A DNA stretch of 64,000 nt from Brachybacterium aquaticum (GCF_014204755.1 NZ_JACHLZ010000001.1:3286001-3350000); one strand, 5' to 3'; numbered from the stretch's first letter, positions 51,431-60,272 are shown. Numbers and translations: made by a program. The notes: generated by a model not told the origin, from the sequence alone.

Positions 51431-52426
51431 ATGACATCGGGGCGGGAGAACCCCTCCGACTACGTCTGGGCGGAGAGCTTCGCGCCGGACGGGTCGGAGG
51501 ACTTCGCGCTGCCCGACCATGCGCGGGCGCGGGACGAGAGCCGGGCACACGCACTCGACGTCGGCCCCGCCGGCCGCGGCGCGTTCGCCGGGCCGACGAC
51601 CCCGTCGGACGCCGAAGCCCCGGAGCCGGACGCCCGGCGGATCCCTGAGGAGCTGAGCCGCGAGTCGCGGATCCCCGAGGACCCCGGACCCTACGGCGCC
51701 CCTGTCTTCTCCTACGACGACGTCGACGAGGAGGGCGAGGTGAGCGAGCGGCACCGCAACCGCGTGCTGCCGGCCTGGGCGATACTCGGCATCGTCGCCG
51801 TCCAGGGCGCCGCGGCCGTCGCCATCGTCGCCCTCGTGCTCGGCGCCCTCCAGGGAGTGCTCGGCGGTGGGCAGCAGGATCCGTCGGCCGCCCCGAGCGG
51901 CGGCCAGGCCACGCGCTCCACCTCCGCCGACCCGACCGATCGGGTCAAGGAGCCCGGCGCCGTCACCGACTCCGACGGGAGGGCGGTCACCGACGGGACC
52001 GGCGGCTACGACGACCCCGCGACCATCGGCGAGCACACCGTGGGCTGGCCGGTCTGGACCGGCGGCACGCTCTCGGTCACGCCGCTCTCGGTCGACCTCG
52101 ACGCGACCGTGCCCGGCGCGGGGGAGGCGGACGTCGTCCAGGACGGCTACCGGCTCGTCATCGTCCGCTACGAGGCGCGCTACGACGGCCCGGCCCAGCT
52201 CGCCCCGGCCGAGGAGCTGTGGCTGACCGGCGAGTCCGACCGCACCTACTTCCCCGACGTCGGCGAGGGCATGGTGCCCGACCCGATGCGCACCGTCCCT
52301 CCGCTGCGCGGAGGCGGCACGGCCCAGTTCGAGAGCGCCTTCCTCGTCCCCGATGCCGAGATCAACACCTTCCGCCTGGGGCTGGAGACCTTCAACGGCG
52401 ACGTGGTCTATTTCGAGACCCCATGA
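51431..52426 (+). CDS. Single-span protein with extracytoplasmic DUF4352-like domain
   Basis: The 331-residue protein has an acidic cytoplasmic N-terminus (~110 residues), one membrane helix (AWAILGIVAVQGAAAVAIVALVLGALQGVL), a Ser/Thr/Gly linker and a C-terminal beta-rich domain. The domain segment YRLVIVRYEARYDGPAQLAPAEELWL and the ending TAQFESAFLVPDAEINTFRLGLETFNGDVVYFE resemble DUF4352/immunoprotective extracellular domains. The layout repeats in the gene at 57016. Function unknown. Confidence 0.75.
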   Translation: MTSGRENPSDYVWAESFAPDGSEDFALPDHARARDESRAHALDVGPAGRGAFAGPTTPSDAEAPEPDARRIPEELSRESRIPEDPGPYGAPVFSYDDVDEEGEVSERHRNRVLPAWAILGIVAVQGAAAVAIVALVLGALQGVLGGGQQDPSAAPSGGQATRSTSADPTDRVKEPGAVTDSDGRAVTDGTGGYDDPATIGEHTVGWPVWTGGTLSVTPLSVDLDATVPGAGEADVVQDGYRLVIVRYEARYDGPAQLAPAEELWLTGESDRTYFPDVGEGMVPDPMRTVPPLRGGGTAQFESAFLVPDAEINTFRLGLETFNGDVVYFETP

Positions 52427-52586
52427 CAGCCCCGTGGCAGCTCCGAGGACTGATGGGCCCGCATGGCCTCGGTCCTGCGGTGGACACTCGGCCGCCAACT
52501 GAGGCATGATCTACCTGAAACCCGCGGTATCAGACAACCGTGCGGGCACCGACAGCCCTCGATGACGAGATCGCGAAAGGTCACTG

Positions 52587-54794
52587 ATGAGCAGCTACAC
52601 CGAGCACGTCACCCGAGTCCTCACCGAGGACCGCGAGCACCCCGGACTGGGGACGGTGGCGGTGCTGACCTTCGCGCCGCCGGAGGGGGAGGAGCGCCGC
52701 CCCGCCACCCTCGGCCCCCTCTCGATCGACGCCGTCACCGGCGCGATCGCCACCGCCCTGGACCGCGCCGAGGCCGGCGAGATCCAGGCCATCGCCATGA
52801 CCGGTGTCGGGAAGGTGTTCCTCGCCGGCGCCGACCTGTCGATGTTCGCCGACCCCACCGCGGCCCAGAACGTCGAGGGCATGACCCGCGCCGCCCACGA
52901 CCTCCAGGTCCGCGTGCGCCAGAGCCCCGTCCCGCTGCTCGCGCACCTCAACGGCGTCGCCCTCGGCGGCGGCCTCGAGGTCGCCCTCATGGCCGACGTG
53001 CGCACCGCCGCCCCCGGTGTGCGAGGCATCGGCCTGCCCGAGACCAGCCTCGGCATCCTGCCCGGCTGGGGCGGCACCACCCTGCTGCAGTCCGTGGTGG
53101 GCCCCGAGACCGCCGTGCGGATGATCCTCGAGGACCCCGCCCGCGACAAGCAGCTCACCGCCGAGCAGGCCGAGGAGATCGGCCTGGTCGACGAGCTCGC
53201 CGCCGACCTCGGCGAGGCGCTCGAGCAGTTCGCGGCCCTCGTCGCCGCACATGACGACGTGGGCAGCGCCGACGCCGACGTCCTCGCCCCCGACGTCGCG
53301 GACGCCGCGGCCGATGGGTCCCCGCAGGCCGCAGGCATCTGGCCGGGCCGCACCGCGCCTCTGCCTGCCGCCGGCTCCCCCGAGGCCGAGGAGCTGCAGG
53401 ACGCGCTCGACGCCCCCCACAGCCCCGCCGAGACCCGCCGCGCCTGGGCCGCCCGGCTCGAGGCGCAGGGCGCCCCCTCCGTCGGCCGCGCCCTCGCGCT
53501 GCTCCAGGCACTGCCCGGCTCCACCCTCGAGGACGCGCTCACCCGCGAGGCGACCTCGCTCGCCGAGCTCGTCCGCTCCGACGGCGCCGCCGCCTCCCTC
53601 TACTCCGCCGAGCTGCTGCGCCGCGGCAAGCCCGGCCGCACCCCCGTGGACGGGGCCCGCGAGATCCGCCGCGTCGGCGTGGCCGGTGCCGGCCTCATGG
53701 CCTCCCAGATCGCCGCGCAGCTCGCGCTCGGCCTCCAGGTCCCGGTCGTGATGCGCGACCTCGACGAGGAGATCGCCGCGAAGGGCCTCGCCAACGCGCG
53801 TGACGTCATCGCCCAGACCGCCGCCCGCGGGAAGCTCTCCGAGGAGGCCGCGACCGCGATCGCCAACAACCTCTCCGCGACCGCTGACATCGCTGACCTT
53901 GCCGGCTGCGACCTCGTCCTCGAGGCCGTCCCGGAGGTGCTGAAGATCAAGAAGGCCGTGTTCGGCAAGCTCGAAGGGGTCCTCGCCGAGGATGCCCTGC
54001 TGGTCACCAACACCTCCTCGCTGTCGGTCGCGAAGATGGCGGAGGATCTCCAGCACCCCGAGCGCGTGGTGGGCCTGCACTTCTTCAACCCCGTCGCGAA
54101 GATGCCGCTGGTCGAGGTGATCCACACCGAGGCGACGAACGAGCAGACCCTCGCCACCGGCCTCGAGGTGGTGCGCCGCCTGCGCAAGTTCGCGGTGCGC
54201 AGCGCCGATGCGCCGGGGTTCATCGTCAACCGGCTGCTGTTCCGTGTGCTCGGCGCCGTGCTCGCCTCCGTCGATGCCGGCGCGGACCCGGCCGAGGTCG
54301 ACGCCTCGCTGGACGCGATGGGCATGCCCATGCGCCCCTTCGAACTGCTGGACCTCGTGGGTCTCGGTGTGGCCGACCACGTGGGCCAGGTGCTGGTCGA
54401 GGAGCTCGGCGACCGCTTCCACGCCTCGCCCGGACTCGGCCTCATGGCCCAGGGCAAGGCGCACTTCACCGAGCGCAGCCGGACCGCCGTGCACCCTGCG
54501 GTCTCCCCGACCGTCGCCCAGGTGTTCGGCGAGGGCGAGAAGGTCGCCGGGGTGGAGGCGCTGGTCGGCGAGGCCCTGCTGGAGAAGGTCCTGGACGGGC
54601 TCGCCGAGGAGATCGCGCTGATGCTCGAGGCCGGTGTGGTCGAGCAGCCGGAGCAGGTGGACCTCGCGATGATCCTCGGCGCCGGGTTCCCGCGCCACCG
54701 CGGCGGGATCACGCCCTACCTCGACGCCTCCGGTGCGTCCGAGCGGACCACCGGTGCTGCGTTCCACGGGGAGCGGTTCACCGCCGGACGCTGA
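52587..54794 (+). CDS. fadB: Multifunctional fatty acid oxidation protein (enoyl-CoA hydratase / 3-hydroxyacyl-CoA dehydrogenase)
   Basis: The 735-residue protein has an N-terminal crotonase domain (GKVFLAGADLSMF, NGVALGGGLEVALMADVR, LPETSLGILPGWGGTTLL, with catalytic Glu residues). A NAD-binding 3-hydroxyacyl-CoA dehydrogenase domain follows from ~340 (VGVAGAGLMASQIAAQLAL, TNTSSLSVAKMAEDLQHPERVVGLHFFNPVAKMPLVEVI), and then two C-terminal dimerisation repeats. It performs the hydration and oxidation steps of beta-oxidation and fits the thiolase and acyl-CoA dehydrogenase at 39.5-42.2 kb. The ribosome binding site GAAAGG precedes ATG 52587. Confidence 0.95.
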   Translation: MSSYTEHVTRVLTEDREHPGLGTVAVLTFAPPEGEERRPATLGPLSIDAVTGAIATALDRAEAGEIQAIAMTGVGKVFLAGADLSMFADPTAAQNVEGMTRAAHDLQVRVRQSPVPLLAHLNGVALGGGLEVALMADVRTAAPGVRGIGLPETSLGILPGWGGTTLLQSVVGPETAVRMILEDPARDKQLTAEQAEEIGLVDELAADLGEALEQFAALVAAHDDVGSADADVLAPDVADAAADGSPQAAGIWPGRTAPLPAAGSPEAEELQDALDAPHSPAETRRAWAARLEAQGAPSVGRALALLQALPGSTLEDALTREATSLAELVRSDGAAASLYSAELLRRGKPGRTPVDGAREIRRVGVAGAGLMASQIAAQLALGLQVPVVMRDLDEEIAAKGLANARDVIAQTAARGKLSEEAATAIANNLSATADIADLAGCDLVLEAVPEVLKIKKAVFGKLEGVLAEDALLVTNTSSLSVAKMAEDLQHPERVVGLHFFNPVAKMPLVEVIHTEATNEQTLATGLEVVRRLRKFAVRSADAPGFIVNRLLFRVLGAVLASVDAGADPAEVDASLDAMGMPMRPFELLDLVGLGVADHVGQVLVEELGDRFHASPGLGLMAQGKAHFTERSRTAVHPAVSPTVAQVFGEGEKVAGVEALVGEALLEKVLDGLAEEIALMLEAGVVEQPEQVDLAMILGAGFPRHRGGITPYLDASGASERTTGAAFHGERFTAGR

Positions 54795-54827
54795 ATGAGC
54801 GCCAGCGGGCACTGATCGGGTGCGGGG

Positions 54828-54864
54828 GAGCGCGGCGTCGCACGAGGGGTGCGGCGCCGCGCTC
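54828..54864. terminator. Strong bidirectional hairpin between convergent genes
   Basis: GAGCGCGGCGTCGCAC (54828-54843) pairs with GTGCGGCGCCGCGCTC (54849-54864) at 15 of 16 positions plus a G-U, with a 5-nt loop. It sits 33 bp past fadB and 42 bp from the end of the opposing gene. There is no T-tract. Confidence 0.65.
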
Positions 54865-54906
54865 TGCTGTGCGGGGAGAGGCGGTGCGGGGAGCGGCGGT
54901 GCGGGG

Positions 54907-56067
54907 TCAGATCTCGCGGTGACGTGCCTGGGGGTCCTTGGGACCCTCGGTCTCCGGGGTGCGCGGCGGGATCCAGGGATCCTCGGACTCGTCCACGGGG
55001 ACGTCCGGGTTCACGAGCCTGGACTCGAGGGACTTGGAGTACAGGGGGATCGGGTCGGAGGAGACCTCGATCGTCCCGTCGATGTCCTGCCACTCGCCGC
55101 CGTCCACCGAGAACTGCCCGGCGAACGTGGTGGTGAGGGTGATGTCGTACCAGCCCTCGGAGGGGTAGGTCGCCGAGACGTCCTCCGCCGGGTACGGCTT
55201 GCCGGGCGTGCTCGTGGTGATCGTGTTGCCGTCCCCGAGGTCCCAGTGGAACGAGACGGGGATGGCGCGGACGGCGACCGGGGTGCCGAGCAGTTCGGTG
55301 TCCAGAGTCTGCACCTCCGGCTCCGCGTAGAGCACGTTGGCCATGTTCACCGGCAGCCAGCCGTCCGGCGGGCCGGCGCTCGCGACCAGCGGGGTGATGG
55401 GGAGTGAGGCGAATTCCTCCTGCGTCACGATGATGACGATCGGCTCGGGAGCTGCGCCGGGGGCGCCGGGGGTGCCTGCGGCGGGAGCAGCACCTGGCTG
55501 GCCGGGTGCGGCCGGGCCGAGGCAGGCGTAGCCGTTGCTCCGCTCAGCACCGGTGGCAAGGGTCCGGGTGATCGACTCGACCGTGCGCACGCCGCCGAGG
55601 GAGCCGCTGCCCGCGCGCCGCTCGGAGACGAAGTCCCCTGTCTGGGTGATCGTGTAGTTCGCGGTGTTGTTGCAGGCGTTGCGCGTGGCCGTGAAGGTGT
55701 TCCCCCTGCGCTCGAAGACGCCGTGGAGGGGGAGGGAGCGGTTGAAGGTGTGGAAGAGGATCTGCTGGGCGGGGTTGGAGGCCCGGGAGGACTGCGAGCT
55801 ATCTCGGGCGTCTTGGCTTTTGTTGGAGGATCCGCGGTCGTTGGGGGACTGATTTCCGCTCCCCAGGAAGTTTGAGGATGGCTTGCATTCTCTTGATGAC
55901 CTCGTTCCGGCCGTATGTAGTTTCTCGCTGTCGGCCGTTGCAGTCACCGCGGAGCTTTTTCCGGAGCGGCACTCGCCTGCGGCCAGCGCAGGTGACTGGG
56001 GGGCGGTCGCAGTTCCGGCGAACAAGAGTATCGCGCCCGCAAGGTTGAGGGCGGCCCGAAGTCTCAT
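54907..56067 (-). CDS. Secreted PKD-like domain protein
   Basis: The 386-residue protein has a signal peptide (LNLAGAILLFAGTATAPQSPALAAG), a polar Ser/Asn/Arg-rich region (~35-95) with unusual codon use, a middle domain with FNRSLPLHGVFERRGNTFTATRNACNN, a Pro/Gly/Ala linker, and a PKD-like beta-sandwich: VSFHWDLGDGNTITTSTPGKPYP...ATYPSEGWYDITLTTTFAGQF. No enzymatic motif is visible. The ATG overlaps the stop of the DUF6318 lipoprotein gene (TAATG), so the two are coupled and may act together at the cell surface. Confidence 0.8.
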   Translation of the reverse strand: MRLRAALNLAGAILLFAGTATAPQSPALAAGECRSGKSSAVTATADSEKLHTAGTRSSRECKPSSNFLGSGNQSPNDRGSSNKSQDARDSSQSSRASNPAQQILFHTFNRSLPLHGVFERRGNTFTATRNACNNTANYTITQTGDFVSERRAGSGSLGGVRTVESITRTLATGAERSNGYACLGPAAPGQPGAAPAAGTPGAPGAAPEPIVIIVTQEEFASLPITPLVASAGPPDGWLPVNMANVLYAEPEVQTLDTELLGTPVAVRAIPVSFHWDLGDGNTITTSTPGKPYPAEDVSATYPSEGWYDITLTTTFAGQFSVDGGEWQDIDGTIEVSSDPIPLYSKSLESRLVNPDVPVDESEDPWIPPRTPETEGPKDPQARHREI

Positions 56068-56440
56068 TACTCGAACACCTCAATACTGAGGCCGCTAATG
56101 ACCCATCGACCCTCACTCCAATTTAAGCCAAACCCCATCTGGTAATAATTTTCTGGCACCTCTATTCTAGATCCCGTTTTGCCGTCAGGTTCGGTGTGCG
56201 GGGAAATTGTCGCCGAATATCCAATGATTGCCTCGTAGGTCTCGTCGGGGTCTGAGGGGACGATGTCTTCATAGGTGACCCGAGTCTCGGACCAATATTC
56301 GCCAATGTCGGACAGTTCCTCGATGTTTTCCAAATTGGCTTGGCAAGTCTTGCAGGATTTCTCGAAGAGCGAGGCAAGCTCATCGGTTTCGCCGGTTTGA
56401 TACCCCCAAAGCATGGACGCCAGGAAGTATCGCGACGCCT
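55790..56440. other. Low-GC patch across the junction of two coupled genes
   Basis: From about 55790 to 56440 the sequence is visibly AT-richer than everything around it, with runs such as AATTTAAGCC, TAATAATTTTCTGG and TTTTGTTGGAGG, and A/T-ending codons. It covers the 5' part of the PKD protein gene and the 3' two-thirds of the lipoprotein gene, without a frame break. Confidence 0.6.
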
Positions 56441-56723
56441 GAATCGCCCCCTCCTCCGTGTTCTCGTCCATTCCCGGGTAGTCCGCCGGGTCGGGGGCCG
56501 GGATGTCGGACGCGGCAGTGGTGTCCTCATTCCCTCCACCGTCACTCGGCTCTGCATCGTCACCCCCGCTGCTCGGACTCGCATCCCCACCGCCGTCGCT
56601 CGGTGCATCGATGTCGATGCTGGGCGGGGCAGAGGTGACGGGGTCATCGCTCCCGTCGCCGCACGCGGCGAGTCCGAGGACGAAAGCGCAGGCAGCAGCG
56701 GCGCTGAGGAGGCGTCGGGGCAT
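56067..56723 (-). CDS. DUF6318-family lipoprotein
   Basis: The 218-residue protein has a lipobox (LGLAAC), an Asp/Ser/Gly-rich linker and a globular domain beginning YPGMDENTEEGAIQASRYFLASMLWGYQTGETDELASLF, with CKTC, characteristic of the actinobacterial DUF6318 group. The function is unknown; the fold resembles NTF2-like domains. It is the first gene of a coupled pair with the PKD-like protein. The start at 56723 is set by the signal peptide. Confidence 0.85.
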   Translation of the reverse strand: MPRRLLSAAAACAFVLGLAACGDGSDDPVTSAPPSIDIDAPSDGGGDASPSSGGDDAEPSDGGGNEDTTAASDIPAPDPADYPGMDENTEEGAIQASRYFLASMLWGYQTGETDELASLFEKSCKTCQANLENIEELSDIGEYWSETRVTYEDIVPSDPDETYEAIIGYSATISPHTEPDGKTGSRIEVPENYYQMGFGLNWSEGRWVISGLSIEVFE

Positions 56724-57015
56724 GGGGAGTGCCTTCCGGGGAGTGAAGCGGGTCACGGCCAACCTAACGGGGATGCCTGGCCGATCTCCACGGTTCGCCT
56801 CGATTGTGGACAACTTCGACCGATCCCTGCCCCGCCGGACCGGGGCGCTCGGACCGTCCCGTGACTCCCCGGCTTCGTAACCTGAACGCGACACTTCGGA
56901 CACTGAATAGTTCCTGGACGCCCCGTACGATGGCGCGCACGGGCCACGGGGCTCGGCCAGTGCAGGTCGTGTCAGCAGAGAGGGGTCGGCGCCCGGACCG
57001 GCGTCGGAGCAGAAG
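56724..57015. other. Divergent intergenic region, no gene seen
   Basis: The 292 bp between the divergent lipoprotein gene and the gene at 57016 contain short frames but no coding pattern. A TACGAT hexamer at 56926-56931 could be a -10 for the rightward gene, giving an ~80-nt leader. Confidence 0.4.
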
Positions 57016-58050
57016 ATGTCGCAGCCACCGCAGAACGGGTGGGGTCAGCCCCAGCCGGAGGATCCGTATGGTCAGCAGTCCGGCAACGGCGGGTACGGCC
57101 AGGACCCCCAGGGATACGGCCAGCAGAATTACGGTCAGCAGGGCTATGAGCAGCAGGGCTACGGTCAGGGTTCCCCGGCCGGTGGCTACAGCGCCCAGTC
57201 CGCGGGCGGCTATGGCCAGCCCTCGCCCAACGGCTCCTACGGGCAGGACCAGGGCTTCGCGCCGAGCTTCGGCAACGAGGGCCAGCAGAACTTCGCCCCG
57301 CAGGGCGGGGCGCCGAAGAAGTCCATCAAGGTGCCGATCATCGTGTGCGCCGGCTGCGCGGTGCTCGCACTGCTCCTCATCCTCGTCGGCGGCGGGATCT
57401 TCCTGCTCGGCATGGGCGGAGGCGGCTCCGGCGGCGGCGACGAGACCACCACCGCGCAGTCCTCGACCGACGAGGCCACCACGGACGAGGCCACCACGGA
57501 CGAAGCCACCACCGACGAGGCGACGACAGAGGCCCCCACCACCGATGAGGCCACCACCGAGGCTCCGACCACCGACGAGGCCACCGCCGCTGCCTCCGGT
57601 GACGGCAAGGGCACTCAGGACGCCCCGTACGCCCTCGGAGAGACCTTCACCGTCGAGGACGGCGAAGGGGGAACCTTCGACATCAGCCTCGGCGAGGTCA
57701 ACTGGGATGCGACCGACGAGGTCATGGGCTTCTACGACGGGAATGAGCAGCCCGGCGACGACGAGACCTACGTGGTCGTCCCGATCACGGTGACCTACCA
57801 CGGCGATGACTCCGCCGAGCCGGGCCTCATGACGATCGCCAGCTACGTCTCGAACGCCGGGAACTCCTACGACGAGCCCGGGGCGTACGTCGAGAACAGC
57901 TGGTTGAACATCGGAACGCTCCGCGACGGCGGCACCGCGACCTGGGACCTGGCCTTCATCGTCCCGAAGGACCAGGTCCAGGACGGGTACTTCACTGTCC
58001 GCCCGATGTGGAACTTCAGCGCCGACGACGTCTGGGTCGACGCGAGCTGA
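57016..58050 (+). CDS. Single-span protein with prion-like N-terminus and DUF4352-like domain
   Basis: The 344-residue protein starts with a Gly/Tyr/Gln-rich cytoplasmic region (GYGQQ, NYGQQ and GYEQQ repeats, to ~95). It has one membrane helix (VPIIVCAGCAVLALLLILVGGGIFLLGMG), a Thr/Asp/Glu/Ala repeat stalk (TDEAT units, ~150-195) and a C-terminal DUF4352-like domain with YVVVPITVTYHGDD and TATWDLAFIVP. The architecture parallels the gene at 51431. The stalk is likely wall-spanning. The cytoplasmic repeats resemble those of actinobacterial proteins that self-associate. Function unknown. Confidence 0.8.
   Translation: MSQPPQNGWGQPQPEDPYGQQSGNGGYGQDPQGYGQQNYGQQGYEQQGYGQGSPAGGYSAQSAGGYGQPSPNGSYGQDQGFAPSFGNEGQQNFAPQGGAPKKSIKVPIIVCAGCAVLALLLILVGGGIFLLGMGGGGSGGGDETTTAQSSTDEATTDEATTDEATTDEATTEAPTTDEATTEAPTTDEATAAASGDGKGTQDAPYALGETFTVEDGEGGTFDISLGEVNWDATDEVMGFYDGNEQPGDDETYVVVPITVTYHGDDSAEPGLMTIASYVSNAGNSYDEPGAYVENSWLNIGTLRDGGTATWDLAFIVPKDQVQDGYFTVRPMWNFSADDVWVDAS
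57465..57590 (+). repeat. 15-bp and 24-bp in-frame tandem repeats (TDEAT stalk)
   Basis: ACCACGGACGAGGCC-like 15-bp units repeat four times and are followed by longer units encoding TTEAPTTDEA. The period keeps the reading frame, so stalk length can vary between strains. Confidence 0.8.
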
Positions 58051-58086
58051 GCCCGGCTCCTCGACCCTCCGGCCCCGCGGCTGCGC

Positions 58087-59313
58087 TCAGCGCCGCGGGG
58101 CCGCCCACGTCTCGAGCCGTTCGAGGGCCTGCTCGATCGTCTCCCGGCTCTTGCAGAACGCGAGACGCAGATGGGCGGAGGCGTCCCCGGCCTGCCCGTC
58201 GCGGTAGAACGCGGACAGCGGGATCGCGACGATCCCGGCCTCCTCGGGGAGCCGGTCCGCGAGAGCGCGGGCGTCGGGCTCGCCGAGCGGGGAGGCGTCC
58301 GCGACGGTGAAGTACCCCGCCTGCGCCTCGTTGACCCGGAAGCCGATCTGGCGCAGACCCGTCGTGAGCAGGTCGCGACGCGCACGCAGATCATCGGTGA
58401 GGGTGTCGAAGGCGGCGCGGTCCATCGCCAGGCCTGCGGCGACGGCGGGCTGGAACGGGGCACCCGAGGTGTAGGTCAGCCACTGCTTCACCCCGGTGAT
58501 CGCGGTGATCAGCTCGCGGCGCGCGGTGATCCAGCCGATCTTCCAGCCGGTGGCCGAGAAGGTCTTGCCGGCCGAGGAGATCGAGACCGTCCGGTCCTGC
58601 GCGCCCGGCAGCGCCGCCAGCGGCACGTGCGGCGCGGCGAAGGTGAGGTGCTCGTAGACCTCGTCGGTGACGATCAGGGCGTCGTGCCGCTCCGCCTCCT
58701 CGGCGATGGCCTGCAGCAGCGCGGCCGGAAGCATGAGCCCGGTGGGGTTGTGCGGGGTGTTCACCAGGACCAGTCGGGTCCTCGCCGTGAAGGCGGCGCG
58801 CAGCGCCTGCTCGTCGACGTCGAGCACCAGGTCACCGGTCGCCTCGTCGGCGCGGGTGGTGACCGGCACGGTGCGGTGCACACCGCCGGCCAGGCCGATC
58901 AGTGCCGCGTACTGGTCGTAGAACGGCTCGAGGGTGAGCACCTCGTCGCCCGGCTCCACGAGAGCCAGGACCGTCGCGGCCAGCGCCTCGGTCGCGCCCG
59001 TCGTCACGAGCACCTCGGTGGCCGGATCCCAGGTCAGGCCGTACCAGTCCTGCTGGTGCACGGCGATCGCGTCGCGCAGCACCTTCTCCCCGGCCCCCGG
59101 CGGGTACTGGTTGCGCCCGGCGCGGATCGCCTCGATCGCGGCCTCGGCGACGAGGGCGGGCGGGTCGTCGTCCGGGAAGCCCTGACCGAGGTTCAGGGCG
59201 CCGTGCTCGAGGGCGCGGGCGGACATCTGGGCGAAGATCGTGGGACGGGCCTGCCCGTCCACGAGCAGACCGGCAGCGGCGGCGGCGCGGGTCCAGGGGC
59301 CGGAGGTGTTCAT
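58087..59313 (-). CDS. Class I/II PLP aminotransferase (DapC/KAT-like)
   Basis: The 408-residue fold-type I enzyme has LNLGQGFPDDDPP, the Tyr-containing NQYPPGAGEKVLRDA, NTPHNPTGLMLP, IVTDEVYEHLTF and the PLP Lys in SISSAGKTFSATGWKIGW. This is the MetC/kynurenine-transaminase-like subgroup that includes the actinobacterial N-succinyldiaminopimelate aminotransferase DapC. The substrate is not certain. It is a cytosolic homodimer by family. Confidence 0.9.
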   Translation of the reverse strand: MNTSGPWTRAAAAAGLLVDGQARPTIFAQMSARALEHGALNLGQGFPDDDPPALVAEAAIEAIRAGRNQYPPGAGEKVLRDAIAVHQQDWYGLTWDPATEVLVTTGATEALAATVLALVEPGDEVLTLEPFYDQYAALIGLAGGVHRTVPVTTRADEATGDLVLDVDEQALRAAFTARTRLVLVNTPHNPTGLMLPAALLQAIAEEAERHDALIVTDEVYEHLTFAAPHVPLAALPGAQDRTVSISSAGKTFSATGWKIGWITARRELITAITGVKQWLTYTSGAPFQPAVAAGLAMDRAAFDTLTDDLRARRDLLTTGLRQIGFRVNEAQAGYFTVADASPLGEPDARALADRLPEEAGIVAIPLSAFYRDGQAGDASAHLRLAFCKSRETIEQALERLETWAAPRR

Positions 59314-59365
59314 GCGCCCGAGTCTCGCAGACCTCGGGGGCGCCCGACCGTGATCGTCCGCGCGC

Positions 59366-60010
59366 TCAGCGCTTGGGGAAGACCAGCCGGCCGTAGGTGA
59401 CGTACCGGAAGGACGTCGAGACGATCTGGCCGATGAACGTGCCCGAGATGTTGTCCGCCAGCGGCGAGTCCAGCCCGAGCACGTAGCGGGAGAAGCCCAG
59501 GCATGCCAGCTGCAGACCGGTCGCGATGACGTTGACCAGGATGAACAGCATGATCGAGCGGGTCGTGTCCGGGCGGGGCCGGTCCCCGAAGGTCCACAGC
59601 CGGTTGCCCAGATAGGTCAGGCACGACGCCGCGGCGATCGTCAGCAGCTTCGCGGTCAGCGGGTTGCCGTGCATCAGCCCCTGACCCCAGCCGTGCGTGG
59701 GATGCCAGAACACGAGCAGGTTGTACATCGCCGCATCCAGCAGGAACACGAGCCCGCCGACGATGAGGAACTTGACCGTCGAGCTCAGGTGCTCGTCGAG
59801 CAGCAGCCGCGCGCGCTCGCCGAGGGAGGGGCGGGTCGACCCGGGGGCGGCCGACGGGGCCGCGCGGGTGCCCGACGGGTTTGCGGGTGCGGCCGACGGG
59901 GCCTCGCGGCCCGACACCGGCCGACCGGCCTCGCGCACAGTGGTGCCCGGGCTCGCATCTGACGAGGCAGGAAGCTCCGTCGTCCGTTCCGGGGTCGGCA
60001 CGAGCGGCAC
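59366..60010 (-). CDS. GtrA-family membrane protein
   Basis: The 214-residue protein has four helices in the GtrA pattern: STVKFLIVGGLVFLLDAAMYNLLVF, LTAKLLTIAAASCLTYLGNRLWTFGD, SIMLFILVNVIATGLQLACLGFSRYVLG and GTFIGQIVSTSFRYVTYGRLVF. The family is linked to lipid-linked sugar flipping for cell-surface glycans. A 65-residue Ala/Pro/Ser-rich N-terminal tail is partly encoded by GCGGCCGACGGGGC repeats and is probably not conserved. The start is GTG. Confidence 0.87.
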   Translation of the reverse strand: MPLVPTPERTTELPASSDASPGTTVREAGRPVSGREAPSAAPANPSGTRAAPSAAPGSTRPSLGERARLLLDEHLSSTVKFLIVGGLVFLLDAAMYNLLVFWHPTHGWGQGLMHGNPLTAKLLTIAAASCLTYLGNRLWTFGDRPRPDTTRSIMLFILVNVIATGLQLACLGFSRYVLGLDSPLADNISGTFIGQIVSTSFRYVTYGRLVFPKR

Positions 60011-60024
60011 TGTACCCGAGGCGG

Positions 60025-60030
60025 TACGAT
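60025..60030 (+). promoter_or_regulatory. Putative -10 element (TACGAT) of the kinase gene
   Basis: TACGAT lies about 240 bp upstream of the kinase start. If used, the mRNA has a leader of about 235 nt that contains the three phased repeats. Confidence 0.35.
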
Positions 60031-60089
60031 CGAGGTTCTGCCGCAGCGACGGGTCGGCGGCACCTCACACGAGCGGCGAGGTGCCCGGC

Positions 60090-60263
60090 CCTGGGAGCGC
60101 GCGGCACGGCCGCTGCGACGGGCGCGGTCTCCACGACGGAGCCCCGCCCTGGGAGCGCGCGGTCATCGCCGATGCGACGGCGCCGACGGCCTCGGGCCGC
60201 GGACGCCTGGGAGCGCGCGGCGTCCTCGAGGGCAGCACCATCCCTCGAGCAGCGAATCGAGAA
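60090..60263 (+). repeat. Three 58-bp phased units in the kinase leader
   Basis: The exact 15-mer CCTGGGAGCGCGCGG occurs at 60090, 60148 and 60206, each 58 bp apart. The first two units also share GC(C/A)GATGCGACGG-like sequence after it; the rest diverges. The last unit ends at the ribosome binding site GAAAGG. It could be a decayed tandem duplication or a multi-hairpin RNA leader. Confidence 0.75.
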
Positions 60264-60272
60264 AGGCATGCA

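Noticed and set aside
52581..54812. 743-codon minus-strand frame opposite fadB
   Set aside because: Low-complexity Gly/Glu/Val/Leu translation with no motif; fadB is unambiguous.
60090..60263. TPP or other known riboswitch before the kinase
   Set aside because: I cannot find the conserved TPP core (CUGAGA and ACCUGA-like segments) or other known motifs; only the phased repeats are evident.
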